From Flectobacillus longus (lineage in GTDB: Bacteria > Bacteroidota > Bacteroidia > Cytophagales > Spirosomataceae), in NCBI RefSeq assembly GCF_030056705.1, contig NZ_JASHIC010000024.1, positions 84,616-148,615 on the forward strand: 64,000 nucleotides of DNA. Reading direction: 5' to 3'. The notes beneath the pieces are model-generated. The model was given only the letters and a program-made list of their open reading frames with translations, had not been told where the DNA came from and searched no databases. Of the stretch, positions 46,330 to 56,312 are shown piece by piece; positions within the stretch are counted from its first letter, which is position 1; every line of letters begins with the position of its first letter. Position numbers and translations under genes: made by a program.

Positions 46330-48372
46330 ATGAAAAAGCTCTTTTTCGTGCTTTTCTGTAGCCTGTCTCTTTGGGGACAGGCTCAGATATTTACTCCTGT
46401 TTCGTGGAAGTTTAGTGCCAAAACTTTAGAAAAAGGTGAGGTTGAAGTGATTTTAACTGCACAAATAGATGCAGGATGGCATATCTATTCTCAACATGTA
46501 AAGTCTGGAGGACCTTTGCCGACGACCTTTTCTTTTAAATCATCTAAAGAATACGAGCCTATTGGAAAGGTAGAGGAACGTACCAAGTTGATGGAAGGTT
46601 TTGAGAAAACTTTCAATATGAATATTAGCTGGTTTGAAAATCAGGCGGTTTTTGCCCAGAAATTCAAACTCAAAAAGCCTAATTCTGTTATCAAGGGTTC
46701 GTTGGAATATATGGTTTGTGATGATGAAAGATGTTTGCCGCCTGAGGAAGTTGATTTTAAAATTCCTGTTAAAGCCATAGGAGTGGAGGAGGAAATAGCA
46801 GTAGCGGAACCAACTATCATTCCATTACAGACTGAAGACTCTGTTACCAAAAAAGTTTTCAAAGAAGATACCTTACCACAAAGTAAAAGTGATACAGTAG
46901 TCAAATCTGTCGAGGCAACAGTCACGGCGCCACCTACCGAAACTAATGCTGATTCGTTGTGGATGACTTTTATTGCTGGACTACTTGGAGGCTTAGCAGC
47001 AGTGTTTATGCCATGTATATTTCCTTTGCTTCCCATGACCGTAAGCTTTTTTACCAAACAAGCAGAAAGTCGTTCGGCAGGAATTCGTGATTCCTTGGTA
47101 TATGGATTGTCGATTGTGATTATCTATGTAGCCTTAGGTTTAATCATAACCATCGTATTTGGAGCTGATGCGCTTAATAATCTCTCTTCAAATGGCGTAT
47201 TCAACTTTATCTTTTTCTTGATGCTAGTTATTTTTGCGGCGTCATTTTTAGGGGCATTCGAGCTAGTTTTGCCAAGTAGCTGGGCGAATAAGCTAGATCA
47301 AAAGGTGGATAAAGGAGGTTATCTCGGCATATTCTTTATGGCCTCTACCTTGTCGCTAGTGTCGTTTTCTTGCACGGGACCCATCATTGGAACATTGCTT
47401 GTACAAGCTGCCACTACAGGTGCTATTTTAGGTCCAGCCGTTGGAATGTTAGGTTTTGCTATTTCCTTGGCTTTACCATTTACACTTTTTGCCATGTTTC
47501 CATCTTGGCTCAAAACTTTACCAAAATCAGGAGGATGGTTGAATTCTATAAAAGTGGTATTAGGGTTTTTGGAGCTTGCTTTATCCTTAAAGTTTTTATC
47601 AAATGTAGACTTGGCTTATCACTGGGAGTGGTTGGATCGAGAGGTATTTTTAGTATTATGGATTATCCTTTTTGCCTTGTTGGGCTTTTATTTATTAGGT
47701 AAAATCCGTTTTGCGCATGATACACCACTCGAAACAATTGGCGTTCCTCGCTTCTTTTTGGCTGTAATCTCTTTGAGTTTCTCTCTCTATATGTTGCCTG
47801 GACTTTGGGGTGCACCTCTAAAAGCAATTTCAGCTTTTTTACCACCACAACAAACTCAAGATTTTGATTTGTATTCCCGTTCGATGGGGCAACCTAGTAT
47901 TTCTACTACCAATACCCATAAGTACGGCGAAATTTTTCATGCGCCATTGGGCTTAGATGCGTTCTTTGATTATGATGAAGGAATGGCTTATGCCAAAAAA
48001 GTAGGAAAACCAGTGCTTATAGACTTTACAGGTCATGCTTGTGTCAATTGTCGTAAAATGGAAGCAAGCGTGTGGCCCGACGCATCGGTATTGAATCAAA
48101 TCAAAAATGATTATGTGTTGATTCAACTTTATGTGGATGACCGTACCGAACTACCTGTTGAGGAACAAAAAGAAATAGATGGAAAGCTTGTTAAAACATT
48201 AGGGAAAAAATGGAGTGTTTTGCAAACGACTCGTTTCAAATCCAATTCGCAACCATACTATGTACTAATCGACCCTCGTAACGAGCAGGTACTTCAAAAC
48301 CCACAAGGGGCTAATTTTGACATTGCTGCATTTGCTCAATATTTGAAAACTGGCGTAGAGAAGTATCTATAA
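46330..48372 (+). CDS. dsbD: Thiol:disulfide interchange protein DsbD
   Basis: 680 residues with all three redox modules. N-terminal periplasmic nDsbD-like domain with C130 and C135 (VCDDERCLPP); eight-helix membrane domain (about 208-505) with C229 (MPCIFPLLP) and C348 (FSCTGPIIG); C-terminal thioredoxin domain with CVNC (C571, C574). It carries electrons from cytoplasmic thioredoxin across the inner membrane to periplasmic proteins. As the last gene of the locus it can reduce the TlpA-like protein and keep cysteines of the other exported proteins reduced. No ccdA or dsbC is adjacent. Confidence 0.95.
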   Translation: MKKLFFVLFCSLSLWGQAQIFTPVSWKFSAKTLEKGEVEVILTAQIDAGWHIYSQHVKSGGPLPTTFSFKSSKEYEPIGKVEERTKLMEGFEKTFNMNISWFENQAVFAQKFKLKKPNSVIKGSLEYMVCDDERCLPPEEVDFKIPVKAIGVEEEIAVAEPTIIPLQTEDSVTKKVFKEDTLPQSKSDTVVKSVEATVTAPPTETNADSLWMTFIAGLLGGLAAVFMPCIFPLLPMTVSFFTKQAESRSAGIRDSLVYGLSIVIIYVALGLIITIVFGADALNNLSSNGVFNFIFFLMLVIFAASFLGAFELVLPSSWANKLDQKVDKGGYLGIFFMASTLSLVSFSCTGPIIGTLLVQAATTGAILGPAVGMLGFAISLALPFTLFAMFPSWLKTLPKSGGWLNSIKVVLGFLELALSLKFLSNVDLAYHWEWLDREVFLVLWIILFALLGFYLLGKIRFAHDTPLETIGVPRFFLAVISLSFSLYMLPGLWGAPLKAISAFLPPQQTQDFDLYSRSMGQPSISTTNTHKYGEIFHAPLGLDAFFDYDEGMAYAKKVGKPVLIDFTGHACVNCRKMEASVWPDASVLNQIKNDYVLIQLYVDDRTELPVEEQKEIDGKLVKTLGKKWSVLQTTRFKSNSQPYYVLIDPRNEQVLQNPQGANFDIAAFAQYLKTGVEKYL

Positions 48373-48420
48373 AGGAAGCGGTGAATTTGCGCAGGCAATA
48401 GAAATTTATTGAATATTCAT

Positions 48421-48460
48421 GAAAAAGGCGGTCGAAAAATAATTTTCGACCGCCTTTTTC
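48421..48460. terminator. Bidirectional terminator between dsbD and alpha-2-macroglobulin
   Basis: An 18-bp perfect stem (core AAAGGCGGTCGAAAA) with a 4-nt loop and T/A runs on both sides. It serves the convergent transcripts from each strand. Confidence 0.94.
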
Positions 48461-48520
48461 ATATTAAAATTTATGATGTACTGATAACTAAAAAAGCACT
48501 CACGATTCAGCATTCTAAAA

Positions 48521-51500
48521 CTATTCCACTGTTACACTTCCTGCACCGTGGTAGCTTCTCAAGTCAGCGTTGTACATGGCATCAGCACTTACGGGACCTT
48601 GGGTGAATTTCCCTTTAGATACCGCTCTTACCAAATAGTAAAAGCTCTTACTGGTACCATTGATGCTTGTAAAGAAATTGATACGATCATCACGAATATC
48701 GAAATGCTCAGGTGAGGCTTGGTCTTTTAACCACGTAAGCTCTCGGTCGGCGTTGAGGCGTGGGTTTTCGATTTCAAAACCTGCTGGAAGCATATCTGTA
48801 ATTACAATATTGTCTGTTGGTACTTGACTCGACAACGTAACTTTTACAACAATCAATTGATTTTGTTTAAATCGATTTTGACCAATCACTTGTCCCGAAC
48901 GAGTGTAATAGGTTCTTCGCACTTGTAAGAAATTATCTTCCTGAACAAATTGGCTATTGGCCGATAATCCCTCACTTGATAAGAAATAATACAATGCGCC
49001 TTTTCCTTTAGTACTTACACTGGAGGTTGGAGCTAAGTTTTTCATCAATAAATCAGCACCACTGAAATTCCCTATTTGTTTTCCTGAACGAACAGAAGCC
49101 GTAATTTGATTGGTCTGTGCTTTACGGGCAATTTTACCCAATGCCAAGAAACTAAAGGCTTCTTCTTGGGTCGAAAGCCATTTTTGGGTTGCGATACTCT
49201 GTGATAATAATCTAGCTAAAACTGGAATTTGCAAGTTTTGAGGGTCTACATCTACCAAGGTATTGAGGGTAAGAGCAAGTTCTCTAATTGGCGAATTGAA
49301 GTTTCCACCACTTTGACGTGAATCATTGTTCATCACAAATTGATTAGGCATGATACTTCCCTGACTTTTTGGGTCACCAATTTGAGCAAAAGCTCCTGCT
49401 AATAAATAGCGCTCATCCAAACTCAAAAGCTGTTGATTGGCTTTGTAATAATTCATTACCGCACGATTAGGTTTTCCAGATAATGCCAAAACATACAAAC
49501 CATAAATATTTTCACGACTTGCAATGGTGCTTTGAGTACTTGAACCAGTAGCTGGGTCGTACAACGATGCCGATTCTGTTTCTTTCTTGTTTGATCGATT
49601 GTTAATGTATTCTAATAGTCTGCCAAGAGTATTGATATTAATTTCGTAATCTGCTTTTTGAGCTTCTATCAAAAAATGACAAGCGTAAATAGAGCCCCAC
49701 CACGATTCTTTGTCTGAGCCTGTCCAATAAGCCAAACCTCCATTAGGTAATTGTTGGGTTTCTATTTTGTGAATAGCCGCCATAATGTTGGTATTGGGAT
49801 TTAGCTCATTTTCTCCTGATTTCATTTGTGGTTTTTTCCCTTTTTGAATTAATCCTACAAAATCTTTGAAATATAGCTGAGGAAAAGCTTTGGACGTTAC
49901 CTGCTCGATACATCCATAAGGATATCCTAACAAATGTTCGAATTTGTCAATAAACTGCACCATCGGCGATTTACTCAAAATCAGTTGTGAAGAAATCGAG
50001 CTTGGGATGAAATTTTCAGCTCCCGAAGCAATTGATTTACTCTGATTAGCAGCGATTATACCCGAAGAACTAGTTTTTAATAATGAGGTACTCGGACGAA
50101 TACTAAGTCCGGTGCTTTCGGTAAATTTCTCTTTCAAACCATTGACACTAATGACTACTTTGCCCAAGCCAATCACTGGTGAAGCTTTTACACTAAAATA
50201 TACCCTCGCTTCTTTTTCGGCAGGAACTACAACCTTTTGTTGACGTGTAGTCGTAATGGCTAATCCTCCAGAAGTGGCAATATTGGCTAATACCACAGCA
50301 TTTTGTTTGGTGGTATTGGTAATGTTTACAGGAACTTGAATTTCATCGTTCGGACTAGCAAATCGTGGAAGCGCCGTACTGATAACCAATGGGTCTGCCA
50401 CTTTCATGTTTTTGGTCGCCGAACCAAAGGCTTCGTCTTTATAACCAATCGCCATAATGCGTAAATCTCCCGAAAACTGAGGAATATCAACCTTGATACT
50501 AGCTTCTCCACTCGAATTCGTCGTGATTTCACCTGACCAAATTGCCACGAGATTAACACGTCCATTTGTCAATGGATTAACGCGTTTTTCCAAATCATAA
50601 CCATCACCTCCCATACTCGACGATTGACGAATGGCGATTTCTGGCAATAAGAAAGGATATAAATCATAGCTATTGACCTCCAAAGCTTGTTTTTGATAGA
50701 AATGAGCGTGAGGGTCGGGTGTTTTGAAATTTTTCAATTGCAAAATACCTTCATCTACCACAGCTATTGTAACAGCGGTATTAGCTTTGGTTTTTACCTT
50801 AATGATTTGTGAAGTTTTTGACCTTGATCTTTCTACCGCCGCAATTTCGATAGGCAAACGACTATCTTCTTCTTCGACCATGACAGGAGCATAACCATGC
50901 GCTACCGTAAGAGGCATATTCGAATCATCGAGTGGACGAATGAGCGTAGCCGATACGTACACGTTTGGTAAATATTCGTTATCCACTTTGAAGCTCAACT
51001 CTGCTGATTTTTTATCAGTATCCAAATAATGGTATTCCAGTACTTTGTTGCGCTCTATCGTCACAAGTAGTTTTCCTGCAAATGGCGTTTTGAATAATAC
51101 TTTTACCTTATCGCCGGTTTGGTATTTTTCTTTGTCAAAAGTCATGGTAACCTGTCCTTCGGTATTTACTTCAAACGAAGAGTTTTCAGTACTGCCCCAA
51201 CTATAAGCATAGAAAGTTTGTGCTGTCCAAGTTTTAGCCCCATTACGATGCACCCGAATCTCGTATTCACCCGAAATCGTTGGCACAAAGTTGATAGAAG
51301 CTTTTCCTTGACTAAAATCTACCATACGACCATATACAACCTTAGTCTGCTTTTTGGAAGTGTATTTCAGTGAATTATCTGAATTCTTTTCAATAACAGT
51401 TTGATAATCGAAACGAACAATTTCGACTTTTCCCTGCGTACTCACACCCTGAGCGTCTTTGTTGAGTGCTACCAAAGGAATCTGTACGGGTGAGTTGGTA

Positions 51501-54046
51501 CTTAGATAGGTATCATTTAACCCAATTCCATAAAATACATTTTGGGTAAAAATGTCCGACTTTTTCAAGCGATTTACTGGGCGTCCTGTTTCATCAAAAA
51601 CAGTTACGTATGTTTTTGCTTCTATCACACCCATGTCTGCCATGGTTGCGGGTAATTGGAAGTTTTCGGAAGCAATACCATTTTCATTGGTAACACCTTG
51701 GCGCATGATTCCCTCAAATGCTGTATTGTCTTGCACATCAAAAACAAAGTTTTCAAATCCTTTTGGTTGGAAAACTTTACGCGACAACTTCATCTCCATT
51801 TCATAGTTACGATTAGAGGCAGGAGGACCAAACAAATTAGTGGCTGTGGCATTCACCTGCAAAATTTCGCCAGTTCGATAAAATGGTTTATTCGTATTTA
51901 CATCCACCTTGATACGGTCGGGCATAAACTCTTCAATCGAAATATTTCGAGATGCCAGAATAATATCGTTACCATTTAGAACTTCCAAAACATAGGTTCC
52001 TGTCACATTGGAACGCTCAGTTGGGATAGACAAGGCAACGGCTCCTTGCTCATTGGTTTCGAGATGGAAACTTTTCCATTCTTTACCATTAGGCATAAGG
52101 ATGCGTAATTTTATAGGAATTCTACCAACTGATTTCCATTGATTAGTACGAATAATAGTATTCAAGTTAATATTTTCGCCTGGGCGATAAATATCTCGGT
52201 CGCCATACATAAAGGCTTCAAACCCTGAAACGTTACTACGTTTGCCTTCTACCTCAAATCGAGAAGTTTCGACTTGAGTATCTTCCAAAAACAAATAGTT
52301 GAAATCGTCACTTGTATGTGCGGTAAGCATCGCAACCTTAAAGCCACTTTCTTTGAAATCTTTAAATACTGCAACGCCTTTGCTATCGGTGGTAAGTTTT
52401 TGGATAGTTTGGTTATTGGTAGAAATCAGTGCTATTTCAACATTGCTAATAGGTTCGGTTGTTTTGATAGAATTGGCAAATACAAATAATTCACCATCGG
52501 CTTGTTTGGTAATTAGTCCAATATCTGAAATACTCACCAATTTGGTGGCATTTTGATAATACTCATCTGTAGAGTTGACACTTACCAAATAGATTCCTTT
52601 CAAATTGTTTTGGTCAGGCAAAGATAAATTAAGGGCATGAACGCCTTTAGACTTTGGAAGATTGGTAGTTTCTACCATTTTGTTGACCAAAATGTCCGAA
52701 TACAAACCTGACTCGTCTTCATAGTAGACAAAAGACTTATTGTTTCCGCCACTCTCATTTTCGTAGTCATAGTCTTGGTAACGATTTTGACGTAAAAAAT
52801 TCAGAATATTATTTTCATAAATCTTCGCAATTTTTACATTCACTCGAGGAATGTTGACAATATTTAAGGCAATATTTTTATGTCCTTTTGAACTCAAATA
52901 GGTTGCCTTTTTATTCACAAAAGCCAAAGAAGCAGGCATTTGTCCAAAATACACATCTTTGGTATAGCTGTCAGACAAATTGACACCTAATACACTTTTG
53001 AGTTGCGTTTTGAGTTCAAGTAAATAAGTATCTGATTCATTGAAATCGCCAGAAATAACAAAGCCATTTTCGATTACCTCGTATTTGGTATCAACTTTAG
53101 GATTGTCAGCCTTTTTAGGAGCTTCTTTTACTTTTTGTATCGGATTGCCCAAGGAATCATATTCAATGACCGCTTCTACTGTTTCTTCATTTTGTGAAGA
53201 AGAACCATTGATAGATACTTGGTAGGCATTCGAAATACTTTCAGGTGAAATAGCTTGGTTGAATAAGACTTTGATATAGCCTTTATTATTACTAAATCCA
53301 TTTTCCACCTCTTGAACCTCCAAACTACTTGGGTCTGACAGTTGAATATCGGATTCTATCGTCTCTGAAGTAGTGTAGCGAGAAGAAGGCAATGAAAGCC
53401 CTTTGTCAATGCTCACTTTGAGCGAACCGCCCTGTGATGCAATGTTATCTTGTATGCGTACAAGAACCAGCGAGGATGCATCGGTTTGTACAATCTGAGT
53501 TTTGACTTCTTGTTCTTTCTCGCCTGTGATTTTCAACAATTTGGCAACTTCCTGCGGATTAACAGCATAGTTGAAATGTAATTTCAAAATAGCAGTTCCC
53601 TGAGTCGAGCTACTAGATTTTGCCCAGTAACTTTCCGTTTTATCTAGTGCCAAATAAGGCGTATGAAATTTGAGTGTTTCGGTATCAAGGTCATATTTTT
53701 CGGAAGCTTTGTGCAAAACCAACTTGTTTATCTCGGCGGTATATTCGGTAGCTGGGTCAAAACCTACAGCAGGGGAGAATACTAATTCGTTGGGGGCAGT
53801 CCATTTAAATCGTCCTTCGACTTTAGGCGAAAACTCAATATAGTCGGTCGAATACCACGTATTGAGCTCCGAAACAGGAACAAGGTCTTTGTTGAAGGTG
53901 AAAACTAGATTTTGGGTTTGATTAATTTCCTCTTCGAAATTGGTACCACTAATTGTTACATCACCAAAATGAGAACAAGAACTAAGTATTAGCAAGAAAA
54001 AGAAAGATAATTGTACTAAAAGATTAGAAGGACGAAGCGCTTTCAT
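48521..54046 (-). CDS. Bacterial alpha-2-macroglobulin lipoprotein
   Basis: 1841 residues from the ATG at 54044-54046 (MKALRPSNLL); an upstream TTG would add 8 residues. The signal peptide ends in the lipobox LILSSC. The repeated macroglobulin domains are long beta-rich stretches, and the thioester motif CIEQ (in PYGCIEQV, at 49901-49918) is present, so it can form the internal thioester. It traps and inhibits proteases in the periplasm or at the surface, like YfhM. Unlike the enterobacterial gene it is not next to pbpC. It is larger than the E. coli protein (about 1650 residues). The 3' end is shared with the terminator at 48421. Confidence 0.95.
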   Translation of the reverse strand: MKALRPSNLLVQLSFFFLLILSSCSHFGDVTISGTNFEEEINQTQNLVFTFNKDLVPVSELNTWYSTDYIEFSPKVEGRFKWTAPNELVFSPAVGFDPATEYTAEINKLVLHKASEKYDLDTETLKFHTPYLALDKTESYWAKSSSSTQGTAILKLHFNYAVNPQEVAKLLKITGEKEQEVKTQIVQTDASSLVLVRIQDNIASQGGSLKVSIDKGLSLPSSRYTTSETIESDIQLSDPSSLEVQEVENGFSNNKGYIKVLFNQAISPESISNAYQVSINGSSSQNEETVEAVIEYDSLGNPIQKVKEAPKKADNPKVDTKYEVIENGFVISGDFNESDTYLLELKTQLKSVLGVNLSDSYTKDVYFGQMPASLAFVNKKATYLSSKGHKNIALNIVNIPRVNVKIAKIYENNILNFLRQNRYQDYDYENESGGNNKSFVYYEDESGLYSDILVNKMVETTNLPKSKGVHALNLSLPDQNNLKGIYLVSVNSTDEYYQNATKLVSISDIGLITKQADGELFVFANSIKTTEPISNVEIALISTNNQTIQKLTTDSKGVAVFKDFKESGFKVAMLTAHTSDDFNYLFLEDTQVETSRFEVEGKRSNVSGFEAFMYGDRDIYRPGENINLNTIIRTNQWKSVGRIPIKLRILMPNGKEWKSFHLETNEQGAVALSIPTERSNVTGTYVLEVLNGNDIILASRNISIEEFMPDRIKVDVNTNKPFYRTGEILQVNATATNLFGPPASNRNYEMEMKLSRKVFQPKGFENFVFDVQDNTAFEGIMRQGVTNENGIASENFQLPATMADMGVIEAKTYVTVFDETGRPVNRLKKSDIFTQNVFYGIGLNDTYLSTNSPVQIPLVALNKDAQGVSTQGKVEIVRFDYQTVIEKNSDNSLKYTSKKQTKVVYGRMVDFSQGKASINFVPTISGEYEIRVHRNGAKTWTAQTFYAYSWGSTENSSFEVNTEGQVTMTFDKEKYQTGDKVKVLFKTPFAGKLLVTIERNKVLEYHYLDTDKKSAELSFKVDNEYLPNVYVSATLIRPLDDSNMPLTVAHGYAPVMVEEEDSRLPIEIAAVERSRSKTSQIIKVKTKANTAVTIAVVDEGILQLKNFKTPDPHAHFYQKQALEVNSYDLYPFLLPEIAIRQSSSMGGDGYDLEKRVNPLTNGRVNLVAIWSGEITTNSSGEASIKVDIPQFSGDLRIMAIGYKDEAFGSATKNMKVADPLVISTALPRFASPNDEIQVPVNITNTTKQNAVVLANIATSGGLAITTTRQQKVVVPAEKEARVYFSVKASPVIGLGKVVISVNGLKEKFTESTGLSIRPSTSLLKTSSSGIIAANQSKSIASGAENFIPSSISSQLILSKSPMVQFIDKFEHLLGYPYGCIEQVTSKAFPQLYFKDFVGLIQKGKKPQMKSGENELNPNTNIMAAIHKIETQQLPNGGLAYWTGSDKESWWGSIYACHFLIEAQKADYEININTLGRLLEYINNRSNKKETESASLYDPATGSSTQSTIASRENIYGLYVLALSGKPNRAVMNYYKANQQLLSLDERYLLAGAFAQIGDPKSQGSIMPNQFVMNNDSRQSGGNFNSPIRELALTLNTLVDVDPQNLQIPVLARLLSQSIATQKWLSTQEEAFSFLALGKIARKAQTNQITASVRSGKQIGNFSGADLLMKNLAPTSSVSTKGKGALYYFLSSEGLSANSQFVQEDNFLQVRRTYYTRSGQVIGQNRFKQNQLIVVKVTLSSQVPTDNIVITDMLPAGFEIENPRLNADRELTWLKDQASPEHFDIRDDRINFFTSINGTSKSFYYLVRAVSKGKFTQGPVSADAMYNADLRSYHGAGSVTVE

Positions 54047-54318
54047 TGTTAAGATAGACGATTGAAACAATCGAGAAATTTAGGGTTACTTTGCGGGCTT
54101 ATTACAGGTTATGCTCAAGTGATTTGGTACAAAAAAACCAAACTTTTGAATTAACGCAAGAAGTTCCTAAATCTTTGAAGTATTCACAACAAAAATGCAA
54201 AAAATATAGTAAATGGCTGAGGAGGTTTGGGTACTAGCTTTATTAAACTATTATAATAAAATAAGTCCAAGACAAAGACTTGAATTAGTGATGAAACAAC
54301 TATTTCCGAAATCAGAAA

Positions 54319-54915
54319 TCACCATTCCGCATTATCACATAAATAGGGTTCAAATAGTGCGTAAAAAGTTTTGTGATAATAGGCTATTTTTTCTTGTTCA
54401 TTTCCATCAAATAAAATCTCTGCACGTGAAATCCAGAAATCTCCGAACAGCAAAGCCTGCTCGATTAAAGGTGCAATATTTTTTTCGGGAATATCAATGA
54501 AGCCATTGGATTGCATCGAGGCAATGATATGCGTGAACTGCTCTTGTCGAATTTGCATTAGTGCCTTGAAATGTAACTTGATAGCTGGAATTCGGCGCAT
54601 GATTCTGACAAAATCTAACATCAAGAATCGATATTGATACAAAATCTCAAAACTTCGATAGCTTAATTGATACAGGATTATTAGCTGATTTTCGGATAAA
54701 CCAGTCATTTCTTTTGTCAACTCATTGAGTTTATCCACAAGCTGTTGATAAAGGGCTTCAATAATCACATCGGTATTAGCAAAATGATAGCATAAATTCC
54801 CATGACTTATTCCCAATTCACTCGCTATGTGTCGTACGGTAACAAAGTCAGAACCTTGTTCATTGAAAAGAATAAGGGCTTTTGCCAAAATCTTGTCTTT
54901 TGTTGATAATACCAT
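54319..54915 (-). CDS. TetR/AcrR-family repressor
   Basis: 198 residues. The N-terminal helix-turn-helix is complete (ILAKALILFNEQGSDFVTV, then RHIASELGISHGNLCYHF); the C-terminal ligand-binding domain is divergent. It faces the flavin monooxygenase gene, and the two palindromic sites at 54967-55012 lie between them, so it probably represses that gene and itself in response to the monooxygenase substrate. It is followed on the minus strand by the alpha-2-macroglobulin gene, about 270 bp away. Confidence 0.92.
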   Translation of the reverse strand: MVLSTKDKILAKALILFNEQGSDFVTVRHIASELGISHGNLCYHFANTDVIIEALYQQLVDKLNELTKEMTGLSENQLIILYQLSYRSFEILYQYRFLMLDFVRIMRRIPAIKLHFKALMQIRQEQFTHIIASMQSNGFIDIPEKNIAPLIEQALLFGDFWISRAEILFDGNEQEKIAYYHKTFYALFEPYLCDNAEW

Positions 54916-54966
54916 GATGTATTACAGGTAAAATTTTAAATGATTTTTGGTTAAAGATAATATTTT

Positions 54967-55012
54967 TAGAACAAATGTTCTATAGATGAATACTTTTAGT
55001 ACATTTGTTCTA
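54967..55012. promoter_or_regulatory. Paired TetR operator sites with embedded promoter box
   Basis: Site 1 TAGAACAAATGTTCTA (54967-54982) and site 2 TAGTACATTTGTTCTA (54997-55012) are both near-palindromes, and site 2 matches the reverse complement of site 1 at 15 of 16 positions; the copies are 30 bp apart. A -7-like box TACATTTG (55000-55007) lies inside site 2. Binding would block transcription of the monooxygenase gene. Confidence 0.75.
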
Positions 55013-55035
55013 AATTCTAAAAAGCCTTTTCAGTC

Positions 55036-56178
55036 ATGAAAGTAATCATTATCGGAGCAGGTATTGGCGGACTTACCACTGCTATTGCTTTACAACAGTT
55101 AGGACACGAAGTGGTTGTCTATGAACAAAGTAGTGAAATCAAAGCTCTGGGCGCAGGAATTGTATTGGCTGCCAATGCCATGACGGCGCTACGAAAACTA
55201 GGGATTGAACAAAAAATCATCCAAGCAGGACGAATTGTTAGTTCTTTTGAGGTAGTCGACGATCAAGGAAATGTGCTTTCGGAGGTATATGCCCATCGGT
55301 TTTTTGAAAAATATGGTATTGGGAATTTTACAATAGCTCGTTATGATTTACACCATATTTTAGCTTCTGAATTACAAGAAGGCACTATTCAACTTGGAAA
55401 AAAGCTCAAAGATTTTACCCAAAATGCTCAATCGGTATCTGTCACCTTCGAAGATGAGACGCAAGTCGAAGCTGATGTGATGATAGCAGGAGATGGAATA
55501 CATTCAATTGTGCGCAAAAAGTTACTTCCCAACAGTCGCTTGCGATATTCGGGATATACCTGCTGGCGTGCGCTGGTCGATATTAGCGATATTCCTTGTG
55601 ATATCAACAAAGCTTTTGAGGCTTGGGGCGCTAAAGGTCGTTTTGGATTTGTACCTATTTCAGATACCCATGTGTATTACTTTGTGTGTATCAATGCTTC
55701 CGTAAATGACCCTCACTATCGCCATTATACTCCTGCCGATTTGGCAAAACATTTTGCTCATTATCAATTTCCTATACCTCAAATTTTGTCAGCTACTGCT
55801 ATCAACAATTTTATGCAACATGATTTGTATGATATAGAACCCATTCACCAATGGGCTTTTGATAGAGTATTGTTGTTAGGTGATGCAGCGCATGCTACTA
55901 CACCCAATATGGGACAAGGGGCTTGTCAGGCCATAGAAGATGCCTTGGTATTATACAATATCATGAAGCAAGAGCCTGATTGGCAGAAGATTACTAAAGA
56001 TTTTGAACAAAAGCGTATGGCTAGGGTTATCAAAGTAGTGAATAATAGCTGGAATGTAGGCAAGCTTGCGCAGCTCGAAAATCCCTTTTTGATTAAGATT
56101 CGTAACTGGGTCATGAAACGTACGCCCGACAGGCTACGAGATAAGCAATATGAGTTTTTGTATGAGATAGATTTTTAG
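55036..56178 (+). CDS. FAD-dependent monooxygenase (class A, PHBH-fold)
   Basis: 380 residues. The FAD-binding motifs are present: GAGIGG (7-12), GDGIHSIVRKKL, and GDAAHATTPNMGQGA (D283). The start VIIIGAGIGGLTTAIALQQLG is typical of FAD-dependent hydroxylases. Members hydroxylate aromatic compounds or modify antibiotics such as tetracyclines; the substrate is unknown. A TetR regulator divergent from it and two operators suggest induction by a small aromatic or xenobiotic compound. It is 135 bp ahead of an unrelated phosphatase gene. Confidence 0.93.
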   Translation: MKVIIIGAGIGGLTTAIALQQLGHEVVVYEQSSEIKALGAGIVLAANAMTALRKLGIEQKIIQAGRIVSSFEVVDDQGNVLSEVYAHRFFEKYGIGNFTIARYDLHHILASELQEGTIQLGKKLKDFTQNAQSVSVTFEDETQVEADVMIAGDGIHSIVRKKLLPNSRLRYSGYTCWRALVDISDIPCDINKAFEAWGAKGRFGFVPISDTHVYYFVCINASVNDPHYRHYTPADLAKHFAHYQFPIPQILSATAINNFMQHDLYDIEPIHQWAFDRVLLLGDAAHATTPNMGQGACQAIEDALVLYNIMKQEPDWQKITKDFEQKRMARVIKVVNNSWNVGKLAQLENPFLIKIRNWVMKRTPDRLRDKQYEFLYEIDF

Positions 56179-56312
56179 AAAAGAGATAAAATTTTCCGAA
56201 GAAATAGAAAAACTACCTTTTATCCAGAAAAAAAGACCAAAAGAAACCTTCAGAAAGCTTCGCTTGTTCTTTCCACATAGCGAAATAAAAATTCAACTAT
56301 CCCAACTCTCCG

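Noticed and set aside
48409..48606. Plus-strand 65-residue frame after dsbD
   Set aside because: It runs through the bidirectional terminator and into the antisense of the alpha-2-macroglobulin 3' end.
54213..54500. Plus-strand 95-residue frame starting MAEEVW
   Set aside because: Its second half lies fully antisense to the TetR gene and shows composition of a shadow frame; the first part has no ribosome-binding site or homology I recognise.
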